Positions 36,706 through 45,110 of a stretch of 64,000 nt of DNA are shown in pieces. The notes below the pieces were generated by a model, which made no database searches, was not told where the DNA came from, and was given only the letters and a program-made list of their open reading frames with translations. Origin of the DNA: Ferruginibacter sp. (GTDB lineage Bacteria; Bacteroidota; Bacteroidia; Chitinophagales; Chitinophagaceae). The DNA is taken from positions 19,931 through 83,930 of the forward strand of contig JAOQAK010000014.1 of NCBI GenBank assembly GCA_025963635.1, written 5' to 3'. The position numbers and the translations under genes were made by a program. How positions within the stretch are numbered: the first letter of the stretch is position 1; each line of letters opens with the position of its first letter.

Positions 36706-37512
36706 ATGAACGAGAAAAATTTTGATTACCTGAATAAGCAAATGAAGTATACAGGTTTCGGTGAGGGACACAGTGATGAACTAAAGGGTAAGATTGAAAA
36801 ACAAACACCTGAATTCACCATATTTCACCAGCAGGATTTTGGGAAGGACAATACGGTAGCTATGTTACAATTCAAGAAATCTGATGACAGCGATATGTAT
36901 TTTTTCAATCGCTATAACCTGCTTTTAAAAAATGAGCAAGCCACAGAAGCAGCTAAACAGACCTTTTACATCAGTAGCAAAGACGACAATATCACGTTGA
37001 AGGAAGCTTATAACCTGATGAGCGGTCGGGCAGTAAACAAAGAACTTTCTACCAGGGAAGGTGATAAATATAATGCCTGGGTGCAACTTGATTTTAAATC
37101 GATTGATAAAAATGGTAATTACGAGACAAAGAAATTTAATCAGAATTATGGTTATGACCTTGAACAAGCGCTTGCCAAACACCCGATAAAAGAATTGTCT
37201 AATGAAGTTGATAAATCAAGGTTAATTGAATCATTGCAAAGAGGAAACCGGCAGTCGGTGACGCTTCAGCATGAAGGGAAAGAAAACAAGATTTTTATTG
37301 AGGCTGCGCCACAATTCAAATCGTTGAACTTTTATGATGGGGATATGAAACGCGTAAATATACAAACGCTGTATGAAAAGACAGGTGAAAGGCAAACTGA
37401 ACAGCAGGCGGCAAAAAAGGAAGCTGTTAAATCTGATAAAGTGGGAGAAGATGACAGCGAAGGTCCGAAGCAACGGAAGCGAACCCGGAAAAAGAAACAA
37501 AGTATTTCCTGA
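36706..37512 (+). CDS. Mobile-element protein of unknown function
   Basis: A 268-residue soluble protein starting MNEKNFDYLNKQMKYTGFGEG, with ISSKDDNITLKEAYNLMSGRAVNKEL, AWVQLDFKSIDKNGNY, FNQNYGYDLEQALAKHPIKEL and a strongly basic tail (KQRKRTRKKKQ). I recall this arrangement from Bacteroidota conjugative transposons, where the protein is unnamed. The basic tail suggests DNA contact. Unlike its neighbours in this remnant it appears intact. It starts 75 bases after traN. Confidence 0.75.
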   Translation: MNEKNFDYLNKQMKYTGFGEGHSDELKGKIEKQTPEFTIFHQQDFGKDNTVAMLQFKKSDDSDMYFFNRYNLLLKNEQATEAAKQTFYISSKDDNITLKEAYNLMSGRAVNKELSTREGDKYNAWVQLDFKSIDKNGNYETKKFNQNYGYDLEQALAKHPIKELSNEVDKSRLIESLQRGNRQSVTLQHEGKENKIFIEAAPQFKSLNFYDGDMKRVNIQTLYEKTGERQTEQQAAKKEAVKSDKVGEDDSEGPKQRKRTRKKKQSIS

Positions 37513-37554
37513 ATGGAAAAATTTTAACCAGCTCCATTGGAATAAATGTGTGTT

Positions 37555-37877
37555 ATGAAAGAGGATATTGATAGTGGGGAGGAACTTAAATTGATATGCG
37601 CCTTTATTGAATCTGTAAAAGAGGATCCAAGGATCAATACGGCGCATATCAGTTTGTACGCTTCATTGATTAGTCACTGGAATTCAAGTGGTCATAAAAT
37701 TCCGCTGCGCATATTAGCCGTGATATAATGCCAGTTTGTAAGATATCTGGTGCCGCTACCTATTGCCGGTGTATCAGGGAGTTGTGTGAGTATGATTATA
37801 TACGGTACATTCCTTCGTTCAATCACTCTTTGGGGAGTTTGGTGTACTTGAAATTGCGTGACTTTGAAATTTTATAA
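37555..37877 (+). pseudogene. Frameshifted small mobile-element gene
   Basis: The frame MKEDIDSGEELKLICAFIESV ... LYASLISHWNSSGHKIPLRI breaks near 37715. The next frame continues with SRDIMPVCKISGAATYCRCIRELCEYDYIRYIPSFNHSLGSLVYLKL to TAA at 37875-37877. Joined, it gives a protein of about 107 residues of a type common on Bacteroidota mobile elements: a small winged-helix-like protein (LYASLI.HW....., then a repeated CIREL.EYGYI pattern). The break needs one inserted base (or two deleted). Confidence 0.65.
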
Positions 37878-37899
37878 ATGAGAAATAAATGATTACTGT

Positions 37900-38181
37900 A
37901 TGGAAACTATCTTAATCCCCGTTGAAAAAGAAATAAAGCAGTGGATGAAAGAAGTATTGAAGGAATATTTTGAAGAGGTGAGATCGTCAAATAGTACAGC
38001 CATGGAAAACACTGAACCGTTGGTCTCCCGAAAAGAAATTGCTTCTTTCCTTGACATTTCTTTGGTTACGCTACACGATTGGATAAAAAGAGGGTTGCCA
38101 TCTCATAAGCAAAGAGGGCGGGTTTACTTTATGCGATCTGAAGTGTTGGAACACATTAAAATGAAACAATTGGGGAAATAA
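37900..38181 (+). CDS. Excisionase-like helix-turn-helix protein (MerR/HTH_17 type)
   Basis: A 93-residue protein with an N-terminal helix (VEKEIKQWMKEVLKEYFEEV) and a winged helix of the excisionase/HTH_17 type: LVSRKEIASFLDISLVTLHDWIKRGLPSHKQRGRVYFMRSEVLEHI. Such proteins regulate or direct excision of Bacteroidota conjugative elements. It is the last element gene before the tRNA-Val and is followed by a terminator. Confidence 0.8.
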   Translation: METILIPVEKEIKQWMKEVLKEYFEEVRSSNSTAMENTEPLVSRKEIASFLDISLVTLHDWIKRGLPSHKQRGRVYFMRSEVLEHIKMKQLGK

Positions 38182-38204
38182 AAAAAACACTTTTTAAAAT
38201 CCTT

Positions 38205-38242
38205 ATGGCAGAATCCTTTAAAGATATCTGCCATTTTTTTTG
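38205..38242 (+). terminator. Rho-independent terminator after the excisionase-like gene
   Basis: atggcaga (38205-38212) pairs with tctgccat (38227-38234) and is followed by a T-run; 24 bases after the stop at 38181. Confidence 0.7.
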
Positions 38243-38395
38243 TTTTTTATTTCAACGAAAAATAAAACAATGCCAACACGGGGATTAAAATCGAACAAAA
38301 TTTTATTATCTTGTAAAGAGAAAAAAAATTATTAATTAGTTCTTTGCAGTTCGGTATTCATCTGAGTTTATGCAAATTTTGCGCAAATAACAAAA

Positions 38396-38424
38396 AAGCA
38401 GTTACGATAAAATCATAACTGCTT
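38396..38424 (-). terminator. Terminator of the tRNA-Val transcript
   Basis: A 13-bp stem with one wobble pair (38412-38424 with 38396-38408) and a 3-base loop, followed on the minus strand by TTTTTTG. It lies 10 bases beyond the tRNA 3' end. Confidence 0.75.
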
Positions 38425-38434
38425 CATTATTAAG

Positions 38435-38509
38435 TGGGAGTTGACGGGTTCGAACCGCCGACCCTCTGCTTGTAAGGCAGATGCTCTGAACCAGCTGAGC
38501 TAAACTCCC
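38435..38509 (-). tRNA. tRNA-Val, anticodon TAC
   Basis: Read on the minus strand: acceptor GGGAGTT pairs with AACTCCC, the D-arm contains GCTC-AGCTGGTTCA-GAGC, the anticodon stem TCTGC/GCAGA encloses the loop CTTACAA (anticodon TAC, reads GTA and related valine codons), and the T-arm is GGCGG-TTCGAAC-CCGTC. The discriminator is A and CCA is not encoded. The 3' end faces the conjugative-element remnant, as expected of an integration target. The promoter and terminator are both recognisable. Confidence 0.95.
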
Positions 38510-38527
38510 TTTTTTTATTTCGGACTG

Positions 38528-38557
38528 CAAAGATAGGGGGTAAATTATTCCTGCAAA
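38528..38557 (-). promoter_or_regulatory. Promoter of tRNA-Val
   Basis: On the minus strand TTTG (38557-38554), 18 bases, then TATCTTTG (38535-38528): a perfect Bacteroidota sigma-A promoter, placed 18 bases before the mature tRNA 5' end. Confidence 0.8.
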
Positions 38558-38657
38558 ATATTTTATGATCTTTTTGAGTGCTTTTTTAATTTGTCAACAT
38601 AAACTGATTGTCCTGCCTGCTACATTAGTAATCAAATACTTTGAAATTCAGCCAACG

Positions 38658-38972
38658 CTAATTCAGCTGCAGCGCCGGCAAACGGTAAGTCTGCGAATCG
38701 TACACAAACAATTCATCGATCTCTATTGTCCAGTATTTATGTAAGGGAGTCTTAATGAGATAATCCTCCACTTCCTGTTTGGTTAACGCATTTACAATCA
38801 TCCAGCAGCGCTGCGTTTCCATACTTACCGAATAATAATCAATGGTTCCTTTGTCGATCAGGCTGTTAATATATAGGCGGTGCGCCGGTACCAAGCTCAT
38901 AAATTCATCATCCATTTCAAAATGAATGGTCACCTGGTATTTGCTGAAGGGCTCTTCGTTTATATTTTCCAT
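38658..38972 (-). CDS. Small muconolactone-isomerase/YCII-like protein
   Basis: A 104-residue protein starting MENINEEPFSKYQVTIHFEM (start chosen over the longer frame from 38993 because it gives the usual length and lies at the 3' end of mtaB, with 13 bases of overlap). The pattern is that of a dimeric ferredoxin-like alpha/beta fold of the YCII/muconolactone isomerase type: FMSLVPAHRLYINSLIDKGTIDYYSVS, then CWMIVNALTKQEVEDYLIKTPL. The role is unknown. Overlap with mtaB means co-translation. Confidence 0.65.
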   Translation of the reverse strand: MENINEEPFSKYQVTIHFEMDDEFMSLVPAHRLYINSLIDKGTIDYYSVSMETQRCWMIVNALTKQEVEDYLIKTPLHKYWTIEIDELFVYDSQTYRLPALQLN

Positions 38973-40252
38973 GATACAATATTGTTTTCCCATTCCTTTT
39001 TAAACGGAGTGGTTATTTTGATATAATTATCGGTATAACCTTCCATCATACCGTTTTTATTGTGCATTTCAAATAGTACCTTTCTTGTTTCACCAATATG
39101 AAGGGCAGTGAATTGCTGCATTTTTTGATAGCTTAAGTTGCGTAACATCTTGTTGCGCTCATTTCTGACGGGTATAGGTATTGCCGGTTTCATTGTTGTA
39201 GCAAGAGTATTGGGCCTTTCAGAATAAGTAAAGACATGCAGGTAAGAAATATCAAGGTCACTCAAAAAATCAAAGGTTTCATTGAAAAGTTCATCTGTTT
39301 CTCCCGGAAAACCAACAATTACATCCACGCCGATACAACAATGCGGCATTCTTTTTTTAATCAGCGCTACTTTCTCCGAATATAATTCTTTTTTATAACG
39401 CCTTCTCATCAGTCCAAGGATTTTATTGGATCCGCTTTGTAAGGGAATATGAAAATGCGGCATGAACCGGTTGCTGCTACTTACAAAATCAATTATTTCA
39501 TCCGAAAGCAAATTCGGTTCGATCGATGAAATACGGTATCGTTCAATGCCGGGCGCTTGATCCAGTTCTTGGATCAATTGAAAAAAATTCTCACTTTTTT
39601 TAGCGTGATTGACCCCGGGGTGCATATTGTGATTAGCTACAGGATTTCCAAAATCACCCAAATTGATCCCCGTTAAAACCACCTCCTTTACGTTGTGGTG
39701 CGCAATTTCCCTGATATTTTCGATTATATTGGCAATGGACTCACTCCGGCTTTTTCCTCTTGCCATCGGGATGGTGCAAAAAGAGCAATTGTAATCACAG
39801 CCATCCTGCACTTTTAAGAAAACCCTGGTTCTGTCATCAACAGATCTCGACAAGGTAAATACGTTTACGTCTTCAATATCACAACTACAAATTCTTGCGC
39901 TATCGCCCTTAGTGATCTCTTTCAGGTGTTCTGAGATGTTAAATTTTTCTGCAGCGCCCAACACAAGATCAACACCTGGAATCGCCGCAATCTCAACCGG
40001 TTTCAATTGTGCATAACAGCCGGTAATTACTACGATTGCTTCAGGCGCTTTCCGTTGTATCCGCCTTACCAGCATCCTGCATTCTTTGTCGGCGTTTTCT
40101 GTGACGGAACAGGAATTGATGACATACACATCGGCTACTTCATCAAAGTCCTTTCTCGTAAATCCATCTTTTTCCAAAAGCCTCCCGATGGTGGAAGTTT
40201 CAGAAAAGTTCAGTTTACAACCCAATGTATGTAATGCAACTGTTTTGCTCAT
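38960..40252 (-). CDS. mtaB: tRNA t6A37 methylthiotransferase MtaB
   Basis: A radical-SAM enzyme that adds a methylthio group to t6A at position 37 of ANN-decoding tRNAs. The chosen start (MSKTVALHTLGCKLNFSET at 40252) begins directly with the UPF0004 domain holding three cluster cysteines; the longer frame to 40402 lacks similarity. The radical-SAM motif CDYNCSFCTIPMARG is near residue 148, followed by VVLTGINLGDFG and GVDVIVGFPGET, with a TRAM domain at the end (ETRKVLFEMHNKNGMMEGYT). A TATCTTTG promoter box lies 5 bases before the ATG, so the mRNA may be leaderless. Confidence 0.93.
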   Translation of the reverse strand: MSKTVALHTLGCKLNFSETSTIGRLLEKDGFTRKDFDEVADVYVINSCSVTENADKECRMLVRRIQRKAPEAIVVITGCYAQLKPVEIAAIPGVDLVLGAAEKFNISEHLKEITKGDSARICSCDIEDVNVFTLSRSVDDRTRVFLKVQDGCDYNCSFCTIPMARGKSRSESIANIIENIREIAHHNVKEVVLTGINLGDFGNPVANHNMHPGVNHAKKSENFFQLIQELDQAPGIERYRISSIEPNLLSDEIIDFVSSSNRFMPHFHIPLQSGSNKILGLMRRRYKKELYSEKVALIKKRMPHCCIGVDVIVGFPGETDELFNETFDFLSDLDISYLHVFTYSERPNTLATTMKPAIPIPVRNERNKMLRNLSYQKMQQFTALHIGETRKVLFEMHNKNGMMEGYTDNYIKITTPFKKEWENNIVSWKI

Positions 40253-40257
40253 TGTTG

Positions 40258-40265
40258 CAAAGATA
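40258..40265 (-). promoter_or_regulatory. -7 box of mtaB, next to the start codon
   Basis: TATCTTTG on the minus strand, five bases from the ATG. The expected transcription start therefore falls at or near the A of ATG. No clear -33 TTG is seen. Confidence 0.5.
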
Positions 40266-40429
40266 GGCTGACTGCTTAAAATTTCCGCCCACGGATAGTT
40301 CTTTTTGAGGTGAGCTGTTAGGGTGCCATACCGGTATTTATTACGATAGCGGTAATTATTGCCTATAAATAACTGAACTGTTTGAATAAAATGTTTGAAC
40401 ATTTACTAACCATGCCAAAATAAATATCA

Positions 40430-40458
40430 TTGGGGAAAGCTTCTTTCATTTACATTAG
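40430..40458 (+). promoter_or_regulatory. Promoter of the DUF4258 gene
   Basis: TTG (40430-40432), 18 bases, TACATTAG (40451-40458; one mismatch to TAnnTTTG), 15 bases before the ATG. Confidence 0.5.
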
Positions 40459-40473
40459 CAGCCTGATTAACCC

Positions 40474-40893
40474 ATGACAAAGAAATATCTTCCATTTATT
40501 GTGCTGCTTGCTGCGGGGCTGCTGCTTTTTTATATTAAAAAAAATCAGCGGGGAAATGCCCCGGTCAGGCATTCGCCTGACATTACAATACCTGTTGTTA
40601 CCAACGAAGAATTTAACAGGAAACCTCATACAATCATCTATTCAAAGCATGCCCGATGCCGTATGGATTGCAGGCATATCGATGAGAGTGAAGTGCTGGA
40701 GGTGTTACAAAACGGGCAATTAAACTATGAAAAGATTGGGCAAAACGAAAAGGGTAAAACTTTCCCTCTTGAAGGGATTACACGTGACCGCCAAAATGTA
40801 CGCATCGTGTTTGCACCGAAGGAAGATGACCTGGTGGTAGTAACTGTAATTGACCTTGACAGGGATTGGGATTGCAATTGCAAAGACCCTTAA
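40474..40893 (+). CDS. Membrane-anchored DUF4258 protein
   Basis: A 139-residue protein with one N-terminal membrane segment (FIVLLAAGLLLFYI) and a DUF4258 domain: IIYSKHARCRMDCRHIDESEVLEVLQNG, then a two-stranded VRIVFAPKEDDLVVVTVIDL and a Cys-containing end (DWDCNCKDP). DUF4258 domains have a RelE/BrnT-like small-toxin fold in other settings. Here the domain is fused to a membrane anchor and there is no antitoxin next to it, so a toxin role is doubtful. Three Cys residues in the domain may bind metal. Confidence 0.75.
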   Translation: MTKKYLPFIVLLAAGLLLFYIKKNQRGNAPVRHSPDITIPVVTNEEFNRKPHTIIYSKHARCRMDCRHIDESEVLEVLQNGQLNYEKIGQNEKGKTFPLEGITRDRQNVRIVFAPKEDDLVVVTVIDLDRDWDCNCKDP

Positions 40894-40996
40894 ATCTTAA
40901 TCGTTTATAAAAGAAAACGATCTACTTTTACGAAGAATATCTCCGGCGCCTTTTTAGACCTTTAACGACAACAAAATTTCCCCTCGGGGATATGAT

Positions 40997-42508
40997 ATGA
41001 AAATAAAATCTTTTTTTGCCAAGCCTTTTGCAGCCTATATACACAAGCAGATAAAAAAAGGAATGGAGACAGCTGAAGAAGACCAGCAATCCATTTTCAA
41101 TCAGTTAATAAAAACGGGTACTAAAACGTACTTCGGAATAGAACACGGGTTTGAAAATATTAAATCTTACGAAGATTTTGTAAAACAGGTTCCCATCAGG
41201 GATTACGAAGACTTCAAACCCTATATCGAAAAAATTAAGCAAGGCAAACACAATGTTTTATGGAAAGGTCAGCCAATCTATTTTGCCAAAACGAGCGGGA
41301 CAACCAGCGGTGTAAAATACATTCCAATCAGCAAAGATTCTATCGACAATCATATCAACACAGCCCGCAATGCGTTATTGTGCTATATCGCTGAAACCGG
41401 TAACACCCAATTCGCAAGTGGCAAACTTATCTTTTTGAGTGGTTCACCTGAGTTGGAACGGGTAGGGGGCATCCCTACGGGACGATTGAGCGGCATTGTG
41501 AACCACCACGTACCAAAATACCTGCGGTCGAACCAGCTGCCCTCCTATGAAACCAATTGCATTGAGGAATGGGAAGAAAAATTGGATAAAATAGTTGCAG
41601 AAACCATTCACCAGGACATGGCCCTGATCAGCGGCATTCCACCATGGATGCAGATGTATTTTGACCGGTTGCATGAAAAGAGCGGCAAAAAGATAGGTGA
41701 ATTGTTTCCCAATTTCAGCGTAATGGTGCAGGGCGGTGTAAACTTTGAACCGTACAAAGCCAAGTTGTTTGAAAGCATCGGCAGAAAAGTGGATTGCATA
41801 GAACTCTACCCGGCCAGTGAGGGCTTTTTTGCTTTCCAGGATTCTCAGAAAGCAGCTGGTCTTCTTTTAAATACTAACAGCGGGATATTCTTCGAATTTG
41901 TACCGGCTGCGGAAATATTCGACGCGGCTCCCACCAGGTTATCATTGAAAGATGTTAAAGTAGGAGAAAATTACGCACTGATCATAAACAACAATGCAGG
42001 CTTGTGGGGCTACAATATCGGCGATACGATTAAGTTTCTATCGGTGAAGCCTTACCGGATCGTTGTCACCGGCAGAACGAAACATTTTATATCGGCATTT
42101 GGCGAGCATGTGATTGGCGAAGAGGTGGAAGCAGCCCTGATGGAAGCGGCAGCGGAAGAAAATATTCACATTACCGAATTTACCGTTGCACCATTCATTG
42201 CACGGGACGGTACCAAAAGTTACCATGAGTGGATGATTGAGTTTGAAAACATACCAACCAATATAGAGGTATTTGCCAAGAAGGTAGATGATAATTTACG
42301 CTCAAAAAATGTATACTACGACGACCTGGTTGGCGGCAAGATCCTGGATCAACTCCATATTTCCGTAGTTAAAAAGAATGGTTTTATAGATTACATGAAA
42401 AGCATTGGTAAACTTGGCGGGCAAAATAAAGTTCCCAGGTTAAGTAATGACCGGAAAATCGCTGATGAATTAAAGGAGTGGGTTAGTACTTTCTCTGCGG
42501 CCGGTTAA
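40997..42508 (+). CDS. GH3 auxin-responsive-promoter-family acyl-adenylate synthetase
   Basis: This 503-residue protein is of the GH3 family, acyl-adenylate/amidotransferase enzymes best known from plants (conjugating jasmonate or auxin with amino acids). The three ATP/AMP motifs are present: YFAKTSGTTSGVKYIPIS near residue 95, LYPASEGFFAFQ near residue 272 and VTGRTKHFISAFGEHVIGEE near residue 355. Bacterial GH3 substrates are unknown. It is a single gene with a long spacer after it and no partner that hints at a substrate. Confidence 0.9.
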   Translation: MKIKSFFAKPFAAYIHKQIKKGMETAEEDQQSIFNQLIKTGTKTYFGIEHGFENIKSYEDFVKQVPIRDYEDFKPYIEKIKQGKHNVLWKGQPIYFAKTSGTTSGVKYIPISKDSIDNHINTARNALLCYIAETGNTQFASGKLIFLSGSPELERVGGIPTGRLSGIVNHHVPKYLRSNQLPSYETNCIEEWEEKLDKIVAETIHQDMALISGIPPWMQMYFDRLHEKSGKKIGELFPNFSVMVQGGVNFEPYKAKLFESIGRKVDCIELYPASEGFFAFQDSQKAAGLLLNTNSGIFFEFVPAAEIFDAAPTRLSLKDVKVGENYALIINNNAGLWGYNIGDTIKFLSVKPYRIVVTGRTKHFISAFGEHVIGEEVEAALMEAAAEENIHITEFTVAPFIARDGTKSYHEWMIEFENIPTNIEVFAKKVDDNLRSKNVYYDDLVGGKILDQLHISVVKKNGFIDYMKSIGKLGGQNKVPRLSNDRKIADELKEWVSTFSAAG

Positions 42509-43015
42509 TTAAAACAAGCCAGGGTAGTATCTAATTTCTTGTACAAATAATGCCGACGCAAAATCCTCATTATTACTGTAGCAACTGCACTCTTATCACA
42601 TCCACCTGTTCTTCAAGATACTTCGATCCAGGCTATTGTATCCGCCGCTTTTGAAAAGTCCTAAAAAGAAACACTCTCCCCTAACACTGCCGCGTTGCTA
42701 AACTGCCTGTAAAAAAATTACTATTAGGCGCAAATTTTATCTAAACTTTTCGTTGTAAAGTTGGAAAATAGCTTAGTTTTGCGCAATTCTTTACAATACT
42801 TATAAAGTGAATCATTTAAATCAATATAGCGCAAAGGTAATCAGCCAATCAGTTGGTACGATTGATGCTTTTATTGTGATGCCAAATACTTCATCCCGAC
42901 GCCGACCTGGTTGCTGATAGGCCGAGCACTTAAACATGCCCCTGTCAGTGAAAAAATCTCCAAAACCGGGCTCTTTCAAAATTATTTTCTAACATTTTAT
43001 TTCAATTACATACAA
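42509..43015. other. Spacer and leader before the arginine cluster
   Basis: No gene is seen. It holds the promoter at 42753-42781 and a leader of about 230 bases ahead of the first arginine-cluster gene. An in-frame extension of that gene from TTG 42911 is not considered coding. Confidence 0.5.
42753..42781 (+). promoter_or_regulatory. Promoter of the arginine cluster
   Basis: TTG (42753-42755), 18 bases, TAGTTTTG (42774-42781): both boxes match the Bacteroidota consensus. The predicted start near 42788 gives a leader of about 230 bases. Confidence 0.6.
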
Positions 43016-43717
43016 TTGGAAACAAATAACATTATAATCAGGGTGGCATCACCCGATGACAGCCATTACGCTGCCACAATTACACAGGAAATGGAATCTT
43101 CCGCAAAAGCACGCGGTACGGGTATTGCTAAAAGATCGCCTGAATATATCGAAAGGAAGATCAGGGAAGGCAAATCGGTCATTGCAGTATCCACCGGAGG
43201 TGAATGGATAGGCTTTTGTTATATCGAAGCATGGGGACATGACGAGTTTGTTGCAAACAGTGGGTTAATCGTAGCTCCGGCATACCGTAAAAGCGGCGTT
43301 GCCAAACAGATCAAGAGAAGGATCTTCGACCTGTCGAGGGAAAAATATCCTACTGCAAAAATATTCGGGCTAACCACCGGCCTGGCCGTAATGAAAATCA
43401 ACTCCGATCTTGGATATGAACCCGTTACTTATTCGGAGTTAACTGATGATGAAGAATTTTGGGCAGGGTGTAAAAGTTGTGTCAATTACGACATTTTAAT
43501 GAGTAAGGAACGAAAAAATTGCATGTGTACGGCAATGTTGTACGATCCCGCTGATCATTTTGAGCCGGAAGAAACCAAAGAAGACTTTAAGCAGAATTCA
43601 AAATTATACGAACGGTTTATGAAAATTAAACAGAGCCGCTTGTTAAACTTTTTTAAGAAGAAAGAACGGGGTGGCAGTATTGCAAAATCGTTGATGAAAA
43701 TGTTTATGGTTCACTAA
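43016..43717 (+). CDS. GNAT acetyltransferase, candidate first enzyme of arginine synthesis
   Basis: From the TTG at 43016 the product (234 residues) begins with METNNIIIRVASPDDSHYAATI, as expected of a GNAT domain; the longer frame from TTG 42911 adds 35 unlike residues. GNAT features are NSGLIVAPAYRKSGVAKQIKRRIFD (acetyl-CoA pyrophosphate loop, Q/RxxG/A-like) and ITTGLAVMKINSDLGYEPV. The C-terminal part has four cysteines in a CKSC...CMC arrangement. GNAT proteins of this type precede argG in many Bacteroidota and are thought to make N-acyl-glutamate; that is inference from position. It lies 124 bases before argG. Confidence 0.75.
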   Translation: METNNIIIRVASPDDSHYAATITQEMESSAKARGTGIAKRSPEYIERKIREGKSVIAVSTGGEWIGFCYIEAWGHDEFVANSGLIVAPAYRKSGVAKQIKRRIFDLSREKYPTAKIFGLTTGLAVMKINSDLGYEPVTYSELTDDEEFWAGCKSCVNYDILMSKERKNCMCTAMLYDPADHFEPEETKEDFKQNSKLYERFMKIKQSRLLNFFKKKERGGSIAKSLMKMFMVH

Positions 43718-43805
43718 GCGAATGGATAAACGCGGCGAAGCTTAGTGCCCAGCTCTTTTACAAACAAAAACTATAATAAACCCGTTGAATGCTCAACCTG
43801 CAATT

Positions 43806-43840
43806 TTCACCATTCACCATTGACCATTCACCAATTAAAC
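43806..43840. repeat. 7-bp-periodic repeat before argG
   Basis: ttcacca, ttcacca, ttgacca, ttcacca, attaaac: four to five units of seven bases directly before the argG ATG. Confidence 0.6.
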
Positions 43841-43841
43841 T

Positions 43842-45110
43842 ATGGAAAATATAAATACGATCGTCGATGATACATTGCCAGCTGTGGAAACCTCGCCGGC
43901 AGAACCCGTTAAAACTTCAGTTGTTTTGGGCTTTAGCGGCGGTTTGGATACTTCTTACTGCGTAAAATGGCTCACCCTGGAGAAGGGGTATGATGTTCAT
44001 TCTGTTGTAGTAAATACAGGAGGTTTTTCAGAAGAAGAATTAAAGCAGATCGAGGCGCATGCATACAAACTTGGCGTAAAAACACATACTACTGTTAATG
44101 CGGTAAAAAGCTATTACGATACCATCATCAAATTTTTGATCTATGGAAATGTGTTGAAAAATAATACCTATCCGCTTAGTGTAAGCGCAGAACGTTTGAG
44201 CCAGGCGCTTTTTATAGCTGAGCATGTAAAAAAGATGAACGCTTCAGCGGTTGTTCATGGAAGTACCGGCGCAGGAAACGACCAGGTAAGATTTGATATG
44301 GTTTTTAACATCATGATCCCGGGCGTGGAAATTATCACACCGATAAGGGATATGAAATTGAGCCGGGAGGAGGAAATTGCATACCTGAAAAGTAAGGGTG
44401 TGGATATGAACTTTGAAAAATCCATGTACTCTATTAATAAAGGATTATGGGGCACCAGTGTAGGGGGAAAAGAAACTCTGAACAGCAAAGGAATGTTACC
44501 CGAAGAAGCCTGGCCAACCCAGGTAACTGAATCAACTTCCCGCAGCATTGAATTGGAATTTAACAAAGGAGAATTGGTTTCGATCGATGGAGAAAATTTT
44601 GGTCATCCTTCAGAAGCCATTCAGAAACTACAAAAGATTGCGGGTGGATATGGTATTGGCCGCGATATACATGTTGGCGATACCATCATCGGCATAAAAG
44701 GCCGGGTTGGATTTGAAGCCGCTGCGCCAATGGTTATTTTAAAAGCACATCATGCATTGGAAAAACATGTGCTTACCAAATGGCAGTTGAACTGGAAGGA
44801 TCAGCTGGCTTTATTTTATGGCAACTGGCTGCACGAAGGCCAGATACTGGATCCGGTCATGAGAGATATTGAAGCATTTTTAACCAGTTCACAGCAAAAT
44901 GTAACCGGTAAAGTATTTGTGGAATTGATGCCGTATCGTTTCCAAATAACGGGTATTGAATCTGCCTATGACCTGATGAGTAGCAAGTTTGGAAAATATG
45001 GGGAGATGAACAAGGGCTGGACAGGTGAAGATGTAAGAGGCTTTACAAAAATATTCGGCAATCAAACAATGATCTATCACCAGGTAAAAGAAAGTGTTGA
45101 TGGCAAATAA
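43842..45110 (+). CDS. argG: Argininosuccinate synthase
   Basis: This 422-residue enzyme joins citrulline and aspartate with ATP to argininosuccinate, the penultimate step of arginine synthesis. The PP-loop FSGGLDTSYCVKWL is near residue 30 and VHGSTGAGNDQVRFDMVF near residue 137. The first 25 residues are an extra N-terminal stretch. Its end overlaps argC by 11 bases, so the two are co-translated. In the Bacteroidota pathway, citrulline comes from a deacylated acyl-citrulline (argF' then argE), both encoded downstream. Confidence 0.95.
   Translation: MENINTIVDDTLPAVETSPAEPVKTSVVLGFSGGLDTSYCVKWLTLEKGYDVHSVVVNTGGFSEEELKQIEAHAYKLGVKTHTTVNAVKSYYDTIIKFLIYGNVLKNNTYPLSVSAERLSQALFIAEHVKKMNASAVVHGSTGAGNDQVRFDMVFNIMIPGVEIITPIRDMKLSREEEIAYLKSKGVDMNFEKSMYSINKGLWGTSVGGKETLNSKGMLPEEAWPTQVTESTSRSIELEFNKGELVSIDGENFGHPSEAIQKLQKIAGGYGIGRDIHVGDTIIGIKGRVGFEAAAPMVILKAHHALEKHVLTKWQLNWKDQLALFYGNWLHEGQILDPVMRDIEAFLTSSQQNVTGKVFVELMPYRFQITGIESAYDLMSSKFGKYGEMNKGWTGEDVRGFTKIFGNQTMIYHQVKESVDGK

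Noticed and set aside
38993..40402. Longer N-termini for MtaB (to 40402) and the YCII-like protein (to 38993)
   Set aside because: The extra residues lack family similarity, and for MtaB a promoter box lies between the long and short starts.
42809..42830. ArgR-box-like tgaat...aaatca in the arginine leader
   Set aside because: Only a loose match to the enterobacterial ARG box; the spacing is wrong and the Bacteroidota ArgR consensus cannot be checked here.
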